The notes below the pieces were generated by a model that saw only the letters and a program-made list of their open reading frames with translations, made no database searches and was not told the origin of the DNA. Positions 36,795-47,100 of a stretch of 64,000 bases of DNA are shown here, in pieces. This stretch comes from an uncultured Odoribacter sp. (GTDB lineage Bacteria > Bacteroidota > Bacteroidia > Bacteroidales > Marinifilaceae): the NCBI GenBank assembly GCA_910578105.1, contig CAJTPD010000010.1:81719-145718 (forward strand), written 5' to 3'. Every line of letters starts with the position of its first letter. Position 1 is the first letter of the stretch. The position numbers were made by a program, and so were the translations under genes.

Positions 36795-37367
36795 ATGAAC
36801 GATAAACTGAAAGAAGAAATCAGGAAATCGCACGAAATCCTCAAACAAGGCGGTGTAATCCTCTATCCGACAGATACAATCTGGGGATTGGGTTGCGATG
36901 CAACCAATGCTGAAGCCGTAAAAAAAATTTACGAAATCAAAAAACGGACAGAGCATAAATCCATGTTGGTACTACTGGAGGATGTCGGAAAAATCGCATC
37001 ATACGCAGATGTCCCGGACATTGCCTTCGAATTGCTCGAAGTAACCGACCAGCCAACAACCATCATTTATCCGAATGCCAAAAGGCTGGCCAATAATTTG
37101 ATTGCTGAAGACCAAACAATAGGCATCCGCATCACAAAAGAGGAATTTACCCGCTCACTGTTATTCCGGTTTAATCGTCCTCTTGTCTCCACTTCGGCTA
37201 ATGTCAGCGGCGAACCTTCACCCCGGTTTTATGATGAAATCAGCAAAGAAATAAAAAATGCAGTGGATTATATTGTTGATTACCGCCGGCAAGACCATAC
37301 CCCGGCTTTACCTTCCGGTATTATCAAACTGGGATTAAAAGGGGAAATTCAGATTATCCGGAAATAA
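36795..37367 (+). CDS. tsaC: L-threonylcarbamoyladenylate synthase (TsaC/YrdC)
   Basis: Makes threonylcarbamoyl-AMP from threonine, bicarbonate and ATP, the first step of the t6A modification at position 37 of tRNAs reading ANN codons. The 190-residue protein is the short YrdC form. Visible motifs are Tyr-Pro-Thr-Asp-Thr-Ile-Trp-Gly-Leu-Gly-Cys-Asp, the Lys-x-Arg signature (Ile-Lys-Lys-Arg-Thr) and Ser-Thr-Ser-Ala-Asn-Val-Ser-Gly. It lies 19 bases before tsaB, so both t6A genes probably form one operon. Confidence 0.95.
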   Translation: MNDKLKEEIRKSHEILKQGGVILYPTDTIWGLGCDATNAEAVKKIYEIKKRTEHKSMLVLLEDVGKIASYADVPDIAFELLEVTDQPTTIIYPNAKRLANNLIAEDQTIGIRITKEEFTRSLLFRFNRPLVSTSANVSGEPSPRFYDEISKEIKNAVDYIVDYRRQDHTPALPSGIIKLGLKGEIQIIRK

Positions 37368-37386
37368 AAAATGAAATAATAAAATT

Positions 37387-38073
37387 ATGGCTTTAATTTT
37401 AAATATAGACACCTCTACTTCCATATGCTCTGTCGCATTAGCCGATTCCGGAGAAATAACGACAATAAAGGAAAGCAATAAAGGTTTGAATCATTCCATT
37501 CTGCTGGGAACTTTCATCGATGAAATTCTGTGCGAAAAACAACTCGATGTACATCAACTGGATGCTGTTGCCGTCAGCATGGGGCCTGGCTCTTACACAG
37601 GCTTACGCATCGGTGTATCTATGGCCAAAGGCTTGTGTTTTGGGGCCGGAAAACCCTTAATTGCCGTCCCAACCTTACAAGCTCTGGCCTCATCCGTGGC
37701 CACGGAAATAAACGAAAATGCACTTTACTGTCCTATGCTCGACGCCCGGCGGATGGAAGTATATACTGCTTTTTTTGACCGGGAAAATCGGACAGTAGTT
37801 GATACAAAAGCTGAAATCATCAATGCCGACTCTTTTTCTAACCTGCTGACTGAACACAAGATATATTTCTTTGGAAATGGCAGCGATAAAATCAGAAATA
37901 TACTCACATCTCCCAATGCCCATTTTATCGCAAATGTAGAAACCTCTGCCCGCCATATGACTCAACTGGCAGAACAACTCTTTACAGCTCAGCAATTTGC
38001 AGACGTAGCATACTTTGAACCTTTTTATTTAAAAGATTTTATCGCTACTACTCCGAAGAAAAAAATTATCTGA
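37387..38073 (+). CDS. tsaB: tRNA t6A37 threonylcarbamoyltransferase complex subunit TsaB
   Basis: ASKHA-fold scaffold subunit that pairs with TsaD (and TsaE) to transfer the threonylcarbamoyl group to A37. The 228 residues show Asp-Thr-Ser-Thr-Ser at the N-terminus and Gly-Pro-Gly-Ser-Tyr-Thr-Gly-Leu-Arg-Ile-Gly near residue 68-78, diagnostic of TsaB. The C-terminus has the typical Pro-Phe-Tyr-Leu-Lys-Asp-Phe. It directly follows tsaC. Confidence 0.95.
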   Translation: MALILNIDTSTSICSVALADSGEITTIKESNKGLNHSILLGTFIDEILCEKQLDVHQLDAVAVSMGPGSYTGLRIGVSMAKGLCFGAGKPLIAVPTLQALASSVATEINENALYCPMLDARRMEVYTAFFDRENRTVVDTKAEIINADSFSNLLTEHKIYFFGNGSDKIRNILTSPNAHFIANVETSARHMTQLAEQLFTAQQFADVAYFEPFYLKDFIATTPKKKII

Positions 38074-38167
38074 CACAGTGTATAATTATACATCCTGGAC
38101 ACAAGTAACCCTACAACCTGATAATTGGTATAATCCATAACAAATAAACCAATAAAGAAATAAAAAC

Positions 38168-38851
38168 ATGAAAACAAAACTATTCACGGCTATGCTTATG
38201 GTCCTTTCCATTACAGCCTGTAAAAAAGAAATCAAATTAGAGGTAAAACAAATCAAAGAAACCGACAAAACAACAGAATGGAACATCACCACCAATCGAC
38301 CTGTATTTTCTGCAACAGAAATAGAAATAGAAAAAAGTTGTGTTAAAATCAATGACGAAATAACAGGACTGGTAAATGGCATCAAAGCCGCTTTCCAGGA
38401 ACAAGCCAAAGAACAAAATACCAGCCTGGACTCTATCGGTCAGAAACAAGCTGCCCCATACGAATTATTCATCACAGACAGCGTATTCCTGGCAGATAAA
38501 AACTACATCAGCATACTAATGTCTGCCTATGAAATGCTGGGAGGAGCCAATGGTATTACCAACTTCTACGGCATAAACTACAATGTAAAAACTCAAAAAT
38601 TTCTGGACAAAAAAGACATTCTGAACTACGAAAAAGCCAGTGATATCAACGCACTACTGAAAAACAATCTGAAAGACCCGGACAAATGCTACACGTTCGA
38701 AGCACCGACAATAGATAACTGTACAGCTTTAAACTTCACATTACATACTGTAGAATTCACTTACGCCAAATACATTCTTGGCCCTGGAGCCTGTGGCCCC
38801 GTTACCATTTCCGTACCACGAGCAAAAATGCAAGGCATGCTGAAACTATAA
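38168..38851 (+). CDS. DUF4163/DUF3298 (RsiV-like) lipoprotein
   Basis: 227-residue periplasmic or surface lipoprotein: Met-Lys-Thr-Lys, hydrophobic core, lipobox Ile-Thr-Ala-Cys at residue 18. The mature part reads like the extracellular domain of RsiV. Paired beta strands come first, then Tyr-Glu-Met-Leu-Gly-Gly-Ala-Asn-Gly, Tyr-Gly-Ile-Asn-Tyr-Asn-Val-Lys-Thr and Leu-Asp-Lys-Lys-Asp-Ile-Leu, and a C-terminal Phe-Thr-Tyr-Ala-Lys-Tyr-Ile-Leu-Gly-Pro-Gly-Ala-Cys-Gly. RsiV binds lysozyme, so lysozyme or wall-fragment sensing is possible, but no sigma factor is adjacent. It follows tsaB by 94 bases. Confidence 0.75.
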   Translation: MKTKLFTAMLMVLSITACKKEIKLEVKQIKETDKTTEWNITTNRPVFSATEIEIEKSCVKINDEITGLVNGIKAAFQEQAKEQNTSLDSIGQKQAAPYELFITDSVFLADKNYISILMSAYEMLGGANGITNFYGINYNVKTQKFLDKKDILNYEKASDINALLKNNLKDPDKCYTFEAPTIDNCTALNFTLHTVEFTYAKYILGPGACGPVTISVPRAKMQGMLKL

Positions 38852-38857
38852 AATCCC

Positions 38858-38931
38858 GCAGATTTTTGACCAGCAGGACTAAAATTCCGGATAATAAATA
38901 TAAATCCGAAATTTTAGTCCCGCCAATCTGC
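38858..38931. repeat. long imperfect hairpin in convergent intergenic region
   Basis: Outer arms GCAGATT/AATCTGC and inner 17-base arms (38876-38892 with 38904-38920, one mismatch) form a stem of more than 20 pairs with an 11-base AT loop. It lies between the convergent RsiV-like and GH3 genes. A T-run is lacking on the plus strand, so it is either a terminator acting by structure alone or an mRNA-stability element. Confidence 0.6.
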
Positions 38932-38977
38932 AAAATACTTATCCATTTCTGAAAAAAAATGTCCAGCTGTCCAAAAT

Positions 38978-41239
38978 TCACTTCCGGTAAGTAAAATTAC
39001 CTTCATTCCGGTTATCTTCCGCGTTAACAGCAATCCAAACCTTAAATTCTCCGGGTTCTGCCACATATTTCATATCCAGATTATACATGGCTATGGTTTC
39101 GGGAGTAATAGAAAATTCAACTGTCACAGAGTCTCCTTTAGATAAAAACACCTTTCGGAACCCTCTCAATTCCTTCACTGGACGCGTCACACTACCCGCA
39201 ATATCCCGGATATACAACTGCACGACAACTTCCCCATCCCTTTCTCCATTATTGGCAACAACAGCAGAAACCTTTATCTCGCCGTCAGGTCTTAAAACAT
39301 TGGTATTCATCTGCATATTACGGATATCAAAACTAGTATAGCTCAACCCGTAACCAAAAGGATAAAGCGGCGTATTAGGCGAATCCAGATAGAAAGAACG
39401 ATAATCGGCTCCAGGATTCTCCGGTTCAACAGGGCGTCCCGTATTCTTATGATTATAATACAAAGGCAACTGTCCGACAGAACGCGGAAACGACATTGTC
39501 AGACAGCCCGACGGATTATGGTTCCCGCTGACTACATCGGCAACAGAATAACCTGCCATCGTACCCAGATACCAAGCCTCCATTATGCCATCTACATGTT
39601 CATCCTCCCAAGACAAATCCAAAGGCCGTCCATTCATCAACACCAACCCCACTGGTTTCCCTAATTTCACCAACTCCTGCAATAACTCCCGTTGCACTCC
39701 CGGCAACCGGATATCCGTTCGGGAAGCTGCTTCCCCGGACCAGTTGAAATCTTCACCCATCACCGCCAATATAACATCCGCATTGGCAGCAACATCCATA
39801 GCCTCTCCGAAACCGCTCCTGTCTTCTGTTGTCAAATCACAGCCGGGAGCATAGGTTAATATCACTTTACTGTCTTTATATACCTCCGTAAACCCTTCAT
39901 ACAACGAAACACTCTGTTCCCGGTTACCGCGCCCGGCCCATTCCCCATTCAAATTTATTTTATCTTTGACCAGCGGTCCGATCAAAGCTACAGTCTGGGG
40001 TTTATTCGGCTCAATAGGGAATATCTTATTTTTATTCTTCAGTAAAACAATAGATTTCCTCCCGGCTTCCCGCGCCACTTGTAAAAACTCAGGACGCATA
40101 ATGGTATTCTTTTCCCGGGTAGAATCCAGATAACGATAAGGGTCGTCAAACAACCCTAATAAAAACTTCATTTCCAGAATCGAACGCACAGCTCTATCTA
40201 TTTCAGACTTTTTAATTTTCCGGTCCTTGAGCAATTGAGGTAAATTCCGGATAAAAACATTCCCGTTCATATCCATATCAATCCCCGCATTCACCGCCTT
40301 CATCGCAGCTTCCCGTTCATTAGCCGCAATCCCGTGAGGAACCAACTCATTTACCGCTGTATAATCAGTAACAACAAATCCTTTGAATTTCCATTCATTC
40401 CTCAACACATCCGTATAAAGATATTTATTAGCAGTGGCCGGAACACCGTCTACCTCATTAAACGCTGTCATAAAAGTAGCAACGCCAGCCTTTTCCGCCG
40501 CATAAAAAGGAGGAAAATAAGTCTCATACAAACTACGCCGGGACACATCCACCGTATTATAATCCCGACCGCCCTCAGAAGCTCCGTAAGCAACAAAGTG
40601 TTTGGCACAAGCCAGGACAGTATTAATTTTTCGCAAATCTTTCCAGGAATCTCCCTGAAACCCCTGTACCCGGGCAATAGCCACCTGGCTGCCATACCAA
40701 GGATCTTCACCGGCACCCTCCATTACCCGTCCCCAACGGGCATCCCTGGCAACATCCACCATGGGGGCAAACGTCCAGCAAATTCCTTCCGCAGCCGCTT
40801 CAGTTGCAGCGATTGAAGCCGTTCGTTTCATCAATTCCGGTTCCCAGGAACAGGACTCAGCTAAAGGTATCGGAAAAATAGTCCGGAAACCGTGTATTAC
40901 ATCATAAGCAAACAACACCGGTATTTTCAACCGGGACTGAGACAATGCCATATCCTGTAACTTCCGGACCCCATCCACAGTCACTGTATTAAATACACTC
41001 CCCACCAATCCCTTTTTCAGATAAGTTTCCCAATCACTTTTCATAACAGGTCCGGTAATATCCCAATCTGCAGAATATTGTGTCATCTGCCCAATCTTTT
41101 CCTCCCATGTCATCAATTTCAAAACCGAATCTACTTTATGCTCGATAACGGGGTCCCCGCTGAAACTCTCCCATTTTCCCCGGGAACTGCAAGCCACTGC
41201 CAGACCTGCACACAAAATAAACACTACAATTGTTTTCAT
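38978..41239 (-). CDS. glycoside hydrolase family 3 beta-glucosidase, lipoprotein
   Basis: 753 residues with lipobox Cys17 (Leu-Ala-Val-Ala-Cys), so probably membrane-anchored in the periplasm. GH3 marks: Asp-Val-Ile-His-Gly-Phe near 113-118, Lys213-His214-Phe, and the nucleophile Asp292 in Gly-Phe-Val-Val-Thr-Asp-Tyr. A Gly-Glu...Leu-Pro-Gly-Val-Gln second domain and a C-terminal fibronectin III-like domain (about 640-740) follow. It follows GH144 directly (37-base gap) in a SusCD locus. In Bacteroides thetaiotaomicron a neighbouring GH144/GH3 pair (BT3566/BT3567) acts on beta-1,2-glucan, so the likely role is to release glucose from sophoro-oligosaccharides. Confidence 0.9.
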   Translation of the reverse strand: MKTIVVFILCAGLAVACSSRGKWESFSGDPVIEHKVDSVLKLMTWEEKIGQMTQYSADWDITGPVMKSDWETYLKKGLVGSVFNTVTVDGVRKLQDMALSQSRLKIPVLFAYDVIHGFRTIFPIPLAESCSWEPELMKRTASIAATEAAAEGICWTFAPMVDVARDARWGRVMEGAGEDPWYGSQVAIARVQGFQGDSWKDLRKINTVLACAKHFVAYGASEGGRDYNTVDVSRRSLYETYFPPFYAAEKAGVATFMTAFNEVDGVPATANKYLYTDVLRNEWKFKGFVVTDYTAVNELVPHGIAANEREAAMKAVNAGIDMDMNGNVFIRNLPQLLKDRKIKKSEIDRAVRSILEMKFLLGLFDDPYRYLDSTREKNTIMRPEFLQVAREAGRKSIVLLKNKNKIFPIEPNKPQTVALIGPLVKDKINLNGEWAGRGNREQSVSLYEGFTEVYKDSKVILTYAPGCDLTTEDRSGFGEAMDVAANADVILAVMGEDFNWSGEAASRTDIRLPGVQRELLQELVKLGKPVGLVLMNGRPLDLSWEDEHVDGIMEAWYLGTMAGYSVADVVSGNHNPSGCLTMSFPRSVGQLPLYYNHKNTGRPVEPENPGADYRSFYLDSPNTPLYPFGYGLSYTSFDIRNMQMNTNVLRPDGEIKVSAVVANNGERDGEVVVQLYIRDIAGSVTRPVKELRGFRKVFLSKGDSVTVEFSITPETIAMYNLDMKYVAEPGEFKVWIAVNAEDNRNEGNFTYRK

Positions 41240-41276
41240 ATCTTTTAATTTTAATCTTTATTCACCTGTATTTAAC

Positions 41277-42566
41277 CTATTTACATGGAATGGTTTCAAA
41301 CCCTAATTTTTCCAGCCCTTTTTTTACATCCGGATGACTCATAAATAACTTCCAGAGTAAACCAGTCCGGTAATTTTCTATCATTCCGATAACAGGACCC
41401 TGGTCTATAGCCAGATAAGAATCAGCCACCCAACATGCTGTCGGGTTAAAAGCATCTTTAAAACCATAATCCCCCCACAAAGAATCTCCCAAATCATAAT
41501 AAAAATGCTTTAAAGCCCGCATTGAATATTCCGGAGTATAAGGAAAAGCAGACAAAGCGGCTGTCGGACTAATCACTCCCCGGTCATTCAACGGGTCATG
41601 AGCAAAATATCCGCCATTCCCGTCACTGGCTGTAAAACCCCAGCTATCAGCACCATAATCCTTATATCCATTGGGATTTACAATCGCATGCCGGTGGTTA
41701 ATCAAAGTGTGATTTACATTTTGCTGCCAATAATCGGCATATTTATCTCTCAAACCCCGGGGATCCAGCCCCAGATAAGAATAATGCGTGAAAAACAAAG
41801 GTCCCCCGTAATCCATACCCAAAGGTAACGGAATCCCATAAAATTCTTTCTCATTTTTAAAAATAGGTCCGGTTGCCCATCCTTTATGATAAACCGAATC
41901 GCTGATAGGATGAGTAGGCGAAGCTGCCGCCAAAACATAAGTAACCAAAGCTTCATTATACCCATGAATCGGATGATTCATCTCCCACCCGTACCGGGGA
42001 GACCAATGCCAGAATAAAACATGTTGTCCGTTCGTAAACCAACTCCAGTCTGCTTCCCTCCATAACTTATCAATTTCCTGTCTCAATTCTGTCTCCTGCG
42101 GATTAGTCCGGTCAAAATATTGATGAGCCATTAGTAAACCTTCAAACAAAAAAGAAGTCTCCACAACATCCGCTCCATCATCTTTCTCACTGAAAGCAAT
42201 CGCTTTCCCGGTAGTGCCGTTTAACCAATGCGGCCAAACTCCATGCCAACGCTCGGCTTTCTCATCCAGAAAATGCACCATTTTCAACAAACGCTCCACA
42301 CCCTGCGCCCGGGTGATAAAACCTCTTTCTACTCCGACGATAATAGCCATCACACCAAAACCTGAGCCTCCGACAGTCACCACTTCATGATTGATATGGA
42401 CCGTATCTGTCCTCTCTCTCGCCAGACCACTCACCGGATGACCAAAATCCCAGAAATACCGGAACGTTTGCCGTTGAACAGTATCCAGCAACGCTTTATC
42501 CGACAATTCCTGCGCCGGCAAAATCCCGGCAATCCAGACAAAGACAAACAATAAAAACAGTTTCAT
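41277..42566 (-). CDS. GH144-type endo-beta-1,2-glucanase (glycoamylase-like family)
   Basis: 429 residues with a signal peptide cleaved near Leu-Pro-Ala-Gln (19). The (alpha/alpha)6-barrel family is annotated as glucoamylase-like but its characterised members (Chitinophaga pinensis SGL) are endo-beta-1,2-glucanases of GH144. Diagnostic pieces are Phe-Arg-Tyr-Phe-Trp-Asp-Phe-Gly-His-Pro near residue 35-44, Thr-Val-Gly-Gly-Ser-Gly-Phe-Gly, Asp-Asp-Gly-Ala-Asp-Val-Val-Glu-Thr-Ser and Trp-Glu-Met-Asn-His-Pro. The Glu in Gly-Tyr-Asn-Glu205-Ala-Leu-Val is my candidate for the family's catalytic acid. It sits between susD and the GH3 gene. Confidence 0.85.
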   Translation of the reverse strand: MKLFLLFVFVWIAGILPAQELSDKALLDTVQRQTFRYFWDFGHPVSGLARERTDTVHINHEVVTVGGSGFGVMAIIVGVERGFITRAQGVERLLKMVHFLDEKAERWHGVWPHWLNGTTGKAIAFSEKDDGADVVETSFLFEGLLMAHQYFDRTNPQETELRQEIDKLWREADWSWFTNGQHVLFWHWSPRYGWEMNHPIHGYNEALVTYVLAAASPTHPISDSVYHKGWATGPIFKNEKEFYGIPLPLGMDYGGPLFFTHYSYLGLDPRGLRDKYADYWQQNVNHTLINHRHAIVNPNGYKDYGADSWGFTASDGNGGYFAHDPLNDRGVISPTAALSAFPYTPEYSMRALKHFYYDLGDSLWGDYGFKDAFNPTACWVADSYLAIDQGPVIGMIENYRTGLLWKLFMSHPDVKKGLEKLGFETIPCK

Positions 42567-42603
42567 GATAAAATGATTAAATAAATATCAACTTGCCAAG
42601 TCT

Positions 42604-44094
42604 TCAAGGATTTTGCTGAAGCACTCCCTGAGAAATATCAATTTGCTTTTGAGGCAACAGAAATACACGATTGACAGAAGCATTGAAATGAGTATCGGGA
42701 TTATCTGCCTTCAATTCACGCAAAGCATATCCCGACACCACCTTATCAGCACGGAGTAAATCAAAAAAACGGTGCCCTTCCAAAGCCAATTCTACCCGCC
42801 TCTCATGCCATATAATTTCCCGTAACAAATCTTTATTCGTCTCTGTTATCCTTGGCAATATACCCGAATCATCCGTACCTTCCGCCACTGATTTCCGGGC
42901 TCTGGCCCTCACCAATTCCAACTTATCCAAAGCCTCTGAAGTTTTTCCCAACTCATTGGCTGCTTCGGCATAAATCAACAGAACATCAGCATAACGCAAA
43001 AAATACAGATGAGCATCGGTCTTGGTAAAACTATTCGCATTCCAATAACTTTTTGGCCAAATCACCTTACGATTCGCCCTGGGCTCTAAAGCCGGAGCAA
43101 AATCAATCACTCCGGCTCCTTCTACCGAATCCCCACTGAAAAATATCGTTGCAGCCATACGGGGATCACCCGTTTCATAAGCCTCTACCAAACTCTGAGT
43201 CGGAGCAAGATATCCCCAACCCCAGAAACCACGTACCCCCTGCCACATAACAAATTGTGACTCATTATCCCGGTTTTCCTGCCATAAAAACTGGTCACTC
43301 AACATCACTTCCCTCGAATACAACGAATTCGGATTGAATAAATCCCTGTAGTCTGAATGCAAATCATACTCCCCTCCGGCAATCACCGAATCAGCACAAT
43401 CAAAAGCCCGCTGGTAATTCTGCATAAACAGATATACTTTCGCCAACAATCCCCGGGCAGTCCCCTTAGTCACTCTTCCGACCTCCTTTTCCCCCCACTG
43501 GGCACGTGTCGGCAAATTATCCGCCGCATATGTCAAATCATTTACAATCTCAACATAAACCTCTTCCTCAGTTGCTCTGGGTGTATTATATCCACCTGGT
43601 TGCGGTACATCCAGCATTAAAGGTACACCACCAAACGCTTTTACCAGATTAAAATAGAAAAAACCACGAAAAAAACGGGCCTGAGCCATACAACGTATTT
43701 TCAACTCTTCATTACTCAACTTCTGCAAAGACTCTAATGCTACGTTACAACTGGCAATAGCATTATAATTCCCCGTCCACCAATTATTCAACTCGTCTAC
43801 ACCTGCATTATAAGTAAAATTATTCACTGTATTCAACCGGGCTACGCTCCCATCCGCCAATTCACTCCCTGTATTACTATTATCACTCGGCAACTCACAA
43901 ATGACGAACCAGGGAAAACCAGTCTGATCCCATTCCCGTAAACGGGAATATATCGCATTTATTCCCATCAAAGCCCCTTCTTCTTCACTAAAAAATACTT
44001 CTTCTGTCAACTTTCCCCGGGGCTCCGGACTTAAAAAATCCGTACATCCTTCAAAGGCAAACATGACCAATATAATTAAAAATAAATTCTTCAT
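42604..44094 (-). CDS. RagB/SusD family glycan-binding lipoprotein (PUL)
   Basis: 496 residues, lipobox Phe-Glu-Gly-Cys at residue 17, then Thr-Asp-Phe-Leu-Ser-Pro-Glu-Pro, typical of SusD. TPR-like segments include Ala-Gln-Ala-Arg-Phe-Phe-Arg-Gly-Phe-Phe-Tyr-Phe (near 145) and Leu-Arg-Tyr-Ala-Asp-Val-Leu-Leu-Ile-Tyr-Ala-Glu-Ala-Ala-Asn-Glu (near 370). The C-terminal Glu-Gly-His-Arg-Phe-Phe-Asp-Leu-Leu-Arg is the SusD hallmark. It binds the glycan over the SusC channel. It follows susC by 46 bases and precedes GH144 by 37 bases. Confidence 0.95.
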   Translation of the reverse strand: MKNLFLIILVMFAFEGCTDFLSPEPRGKLTEEVFFSEEEGALMGINAIYSRLREWDQTGFPWFVICELPSDNSNTGSELADGSVARLNTVNNFTYNAGVDELNNWWTGNYNAIASCNVALESLQKLSNEELKIRCMAQARFFRGFFYFNLVKAFGGVPLMLDVPQPGGYNTPRATEEEVYVEIVNDLTYAADNLPTRAQWGEKEVGRVTKGTARGLLAKVYLFMQNYQRAFDCADSVIAGGEYDLHSDYRDLFNPNSLYSREVMLSDQFLWQENRDNESQFVMWQGVRGFWGWGYLAPTQSLVEAYETGDPRMAATIFFSGDSVEGAGVIDFAPALEPRANRKVIWPKSYWNANSFTKTDAHLYFLRYADVLLIYAEAANELGKTSEALDKLELVRARARKSVAEGTDDSGILPRITETNKDLLREIIWHERRVELALEGHRFFDLLRADKVVSGYALRELKADNPDTHFNASVNRVFLLPQKQIDISQGVLQQNP

Positions 44095-44140
44095 ACTTGC
44101 TTATTATTAATAATTTATGAATTACAGTATTTCAATTTCA

Positions 44141-47100
44141 TCATAGTGTTATATTCAAACCAAACCGACAACTGGTTGCCACCGGGTAGATGGTCCTGTC
44201 AATTCCGGATTCCAGGGAACTCCCTGTAATTTCAGGAGTAAATCCATGGTATTTTGTGATATAAAACAAATTATTACCACTAAAAAACAACCTCAATTTC
44301 GTCAAATGCAGCCTACCAACCCAATGTTTGGGAAAAGTATAACCTAACTCCAGATTTTGCAACTTCATATAAGAACCATTTTCCACATAATGACTGGATA
44401 CCAGATAATTATTCCCTTCAAACGTCATACGTGGCATACCCGTATGCTCGTGTCCCGGACGCCAACGGTCCAGAAAAGTACGGTCCCAGTTGTCCGATCC
44501 GGAATAACGTTCCAATTGCTTCGCATTAAATATTTTATTTCCAAAATTTCCCTGAAAATCCAACGATAAGTCAATTCCTTTCCAATCCATGGAAAATCCT
44601 AATCCGCCAATAAATTTGGGAATTGGACTCCCTATTTCTGTCCGGTCACGGTCATCTATATAACCATTTCCATCCAAATCTCTGTATATCAAATCACCAG
44701 GAGCTACATTATTCTGATAATTCTGCCCGGACTTGCCACTAATCTCTACAGCATAAGCATTGTATTGATCTATCTCATCCTGCGACTGAAAAATTCCGGC
44801 TACCTGATAACCATAAAAATACCCGATTGATTTCCCTTCTTCTGTCATAGAAATCAAACGGCCGCTACCAATGTCTCCTTTCGGTATTCTCATTCCTCCC
44901 AACTTTCCTACCCGGTTATAAACAGTAGTCCCGGTAAAACGGACAGCATAATTGAAACCACGGACAGCATGCTGCCAATTCACGGTAAAGTCTATCCCCC
45001 TGTTAGTCACAGAACCGACATTTGTTTCCACCGGCGATAACCCTACAGCCCCCGGTACATCCACGGTGACCAGCATATCTTTCGTCTTACGGTTATAAAA
45101 ATCAAATTCCAGAGTAAATCGGTTATTAAATAAACCCAAATCAAATCCTGCATCAAATTGTTCCGAACGCTCCCAATGAACAGATTTGTTATATAAAGAA
45201 GTAATGGTGCCTCCCGGATAATAAATCCCATCAAATACAGCATCAAAATTAGAGTCAATATTAGCCAAAGCGTAATATTTATAATTTCCGATTTTATCAT
45301 TCCCGATTTGTCCCCAACTACCCCGGATTTTCAGATTACTCAACCAATCGAAACGACCTTTCAGAAAATCTTCTTCAATAAGTCTCCATCCTACTGCCAG
45401 CGAAGGAAAATACCCCCAGCGATGATCCGGCCCGAATTTTGACGAACCGTCGGCACGAAAAGAACAAGTAAAAAGATAACGGTCCATCAAAGCATAATTA
45501 GCACGGAACAAATAAGAAAATATAGACTCCGAATAACCATTATTCGTATTACTCCTCGTACCTCTGGAAGTCTGGTCTAAATATAAATAACTATTATTTT
45601 GAGACAACAAATCACGTCCTGAACCTCCCAATAATTCAAAACTACGCTCCTGAGCCGTAATACCTCCCAGCAAAGTCAAACGATGTGTTTCCTTAAACGT
45701 AACATCATAAGTCAATGTATTCTCCCACAGCCACGTAAAATCACGGGACCAGTTTTTATTTAACTGATTCTGCTCATTTTTCTGAGTGGAAGACACATAA
45801 AACTCAGGCCGGAAAATTCTTTCACGCCGATTCAGATAATCAATACCAAAATTAGTCCGGAAACTCAAGCCTTCAACTATATCCCAGGTCAGATAGGCAC
45901 TACCTGCCACCCGATCGTCACGCGTATTATTATTCAGATAAGCCAGCGTAGCCAACGGATTACCCGTAGAAGCATTTTCAGAGTCCGAAAAATTACCTTC
46001 TGCATCATAGGGTCTTATAACCGGACTCAACCGGTAAGCCTGCCCTACTACCGACGGATCATCATTACGTTTCAAACTGAAAGCCGCAGAAATATTATGC
46101 CCGATAGTAATCCGTTCCACCGGACGATATTCATTATTCAGGCGGAGTGTAAGCCGATGATAATCATTCCGCTTTATCACCCCTTTCTGCTGAAAAAAAC
46201 CAATACTCAGATTATAATTCACATCTTCAGACCCTCCGGTCAAACTGATCTGATAATCCCGGAGTGAAGAAGTACGAAAAATTTCATCAAACCAATTTGT
46301 TCCTTTGCCCAATAATTCCGGATGCTCATACTCAGGAGTCCCGCCCGCATTTACCAAAGCTTCATTCAATAATTGTCCGTATTGTTCCGCATTACACATT
46401 TTCAAACGCTCAGCTACCACCTGAAAACCCTCACTGCCAGCAATGGTCAATACCGGTTTCCCTTTGCTTCCTTGTTTGGTTGTTATGATAATTACCCCAT
46501 TGGCACCCCTCGAACCGTATATAGCTGTAGCCGAAGCATCTTTCAATACCTCCATCGAAGCAATATCATGACTATTCAAAAAACCGATATCATGAACAAA
46601 CATACCATCCACAACATAAAGCGGACTACTGTTATTGGTTGTACCAATTCCCCGGATTTTCACATCAGGCTCACTCCCCGGAGCTCCGTTAGGCGACACC
46701 ATCACACCCGATACCCTGCCCTGTAAAGCATTAGCCACATTAGCTACAGCCGTTTTTTGCAATTCATCGCTCTTTATAGAAGCAACAGCACCGGTCAAAT
46801 CAGACTTCCGTTGCACTCCATACCCCACAACCACTACCTCATCTATCAACTTCGAATCTTCTTCCATCTCCACATTCATTACGGCACGCCCGTTCACCAA
46901 TTGTTCAACAGATTTCAACCCGACAAAACTAAATACCAAAGTCGCACCCGGAGGCACATTTGCAAGAGTATAAAAACCATCGGCATCTGTTGCCGTTCCT
47001 ATCCCCTGCCCCTTTATGACTACTGTTGCTCCTGCAACAGGTTCTCCGGTATCCTTCTCCGTTACCTGCCCTGTCACCGTAATATTTGATTGTCCGAAAA

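Noticed and set aside
41277..42566. Alpha-glucan (starch) locus, from the glucoamylase-like family name
   Set aside because: No GH13, GH97 or SusE/F-like genes are present, and the characterised relatives of this protein act on beta-1,2-glucan.
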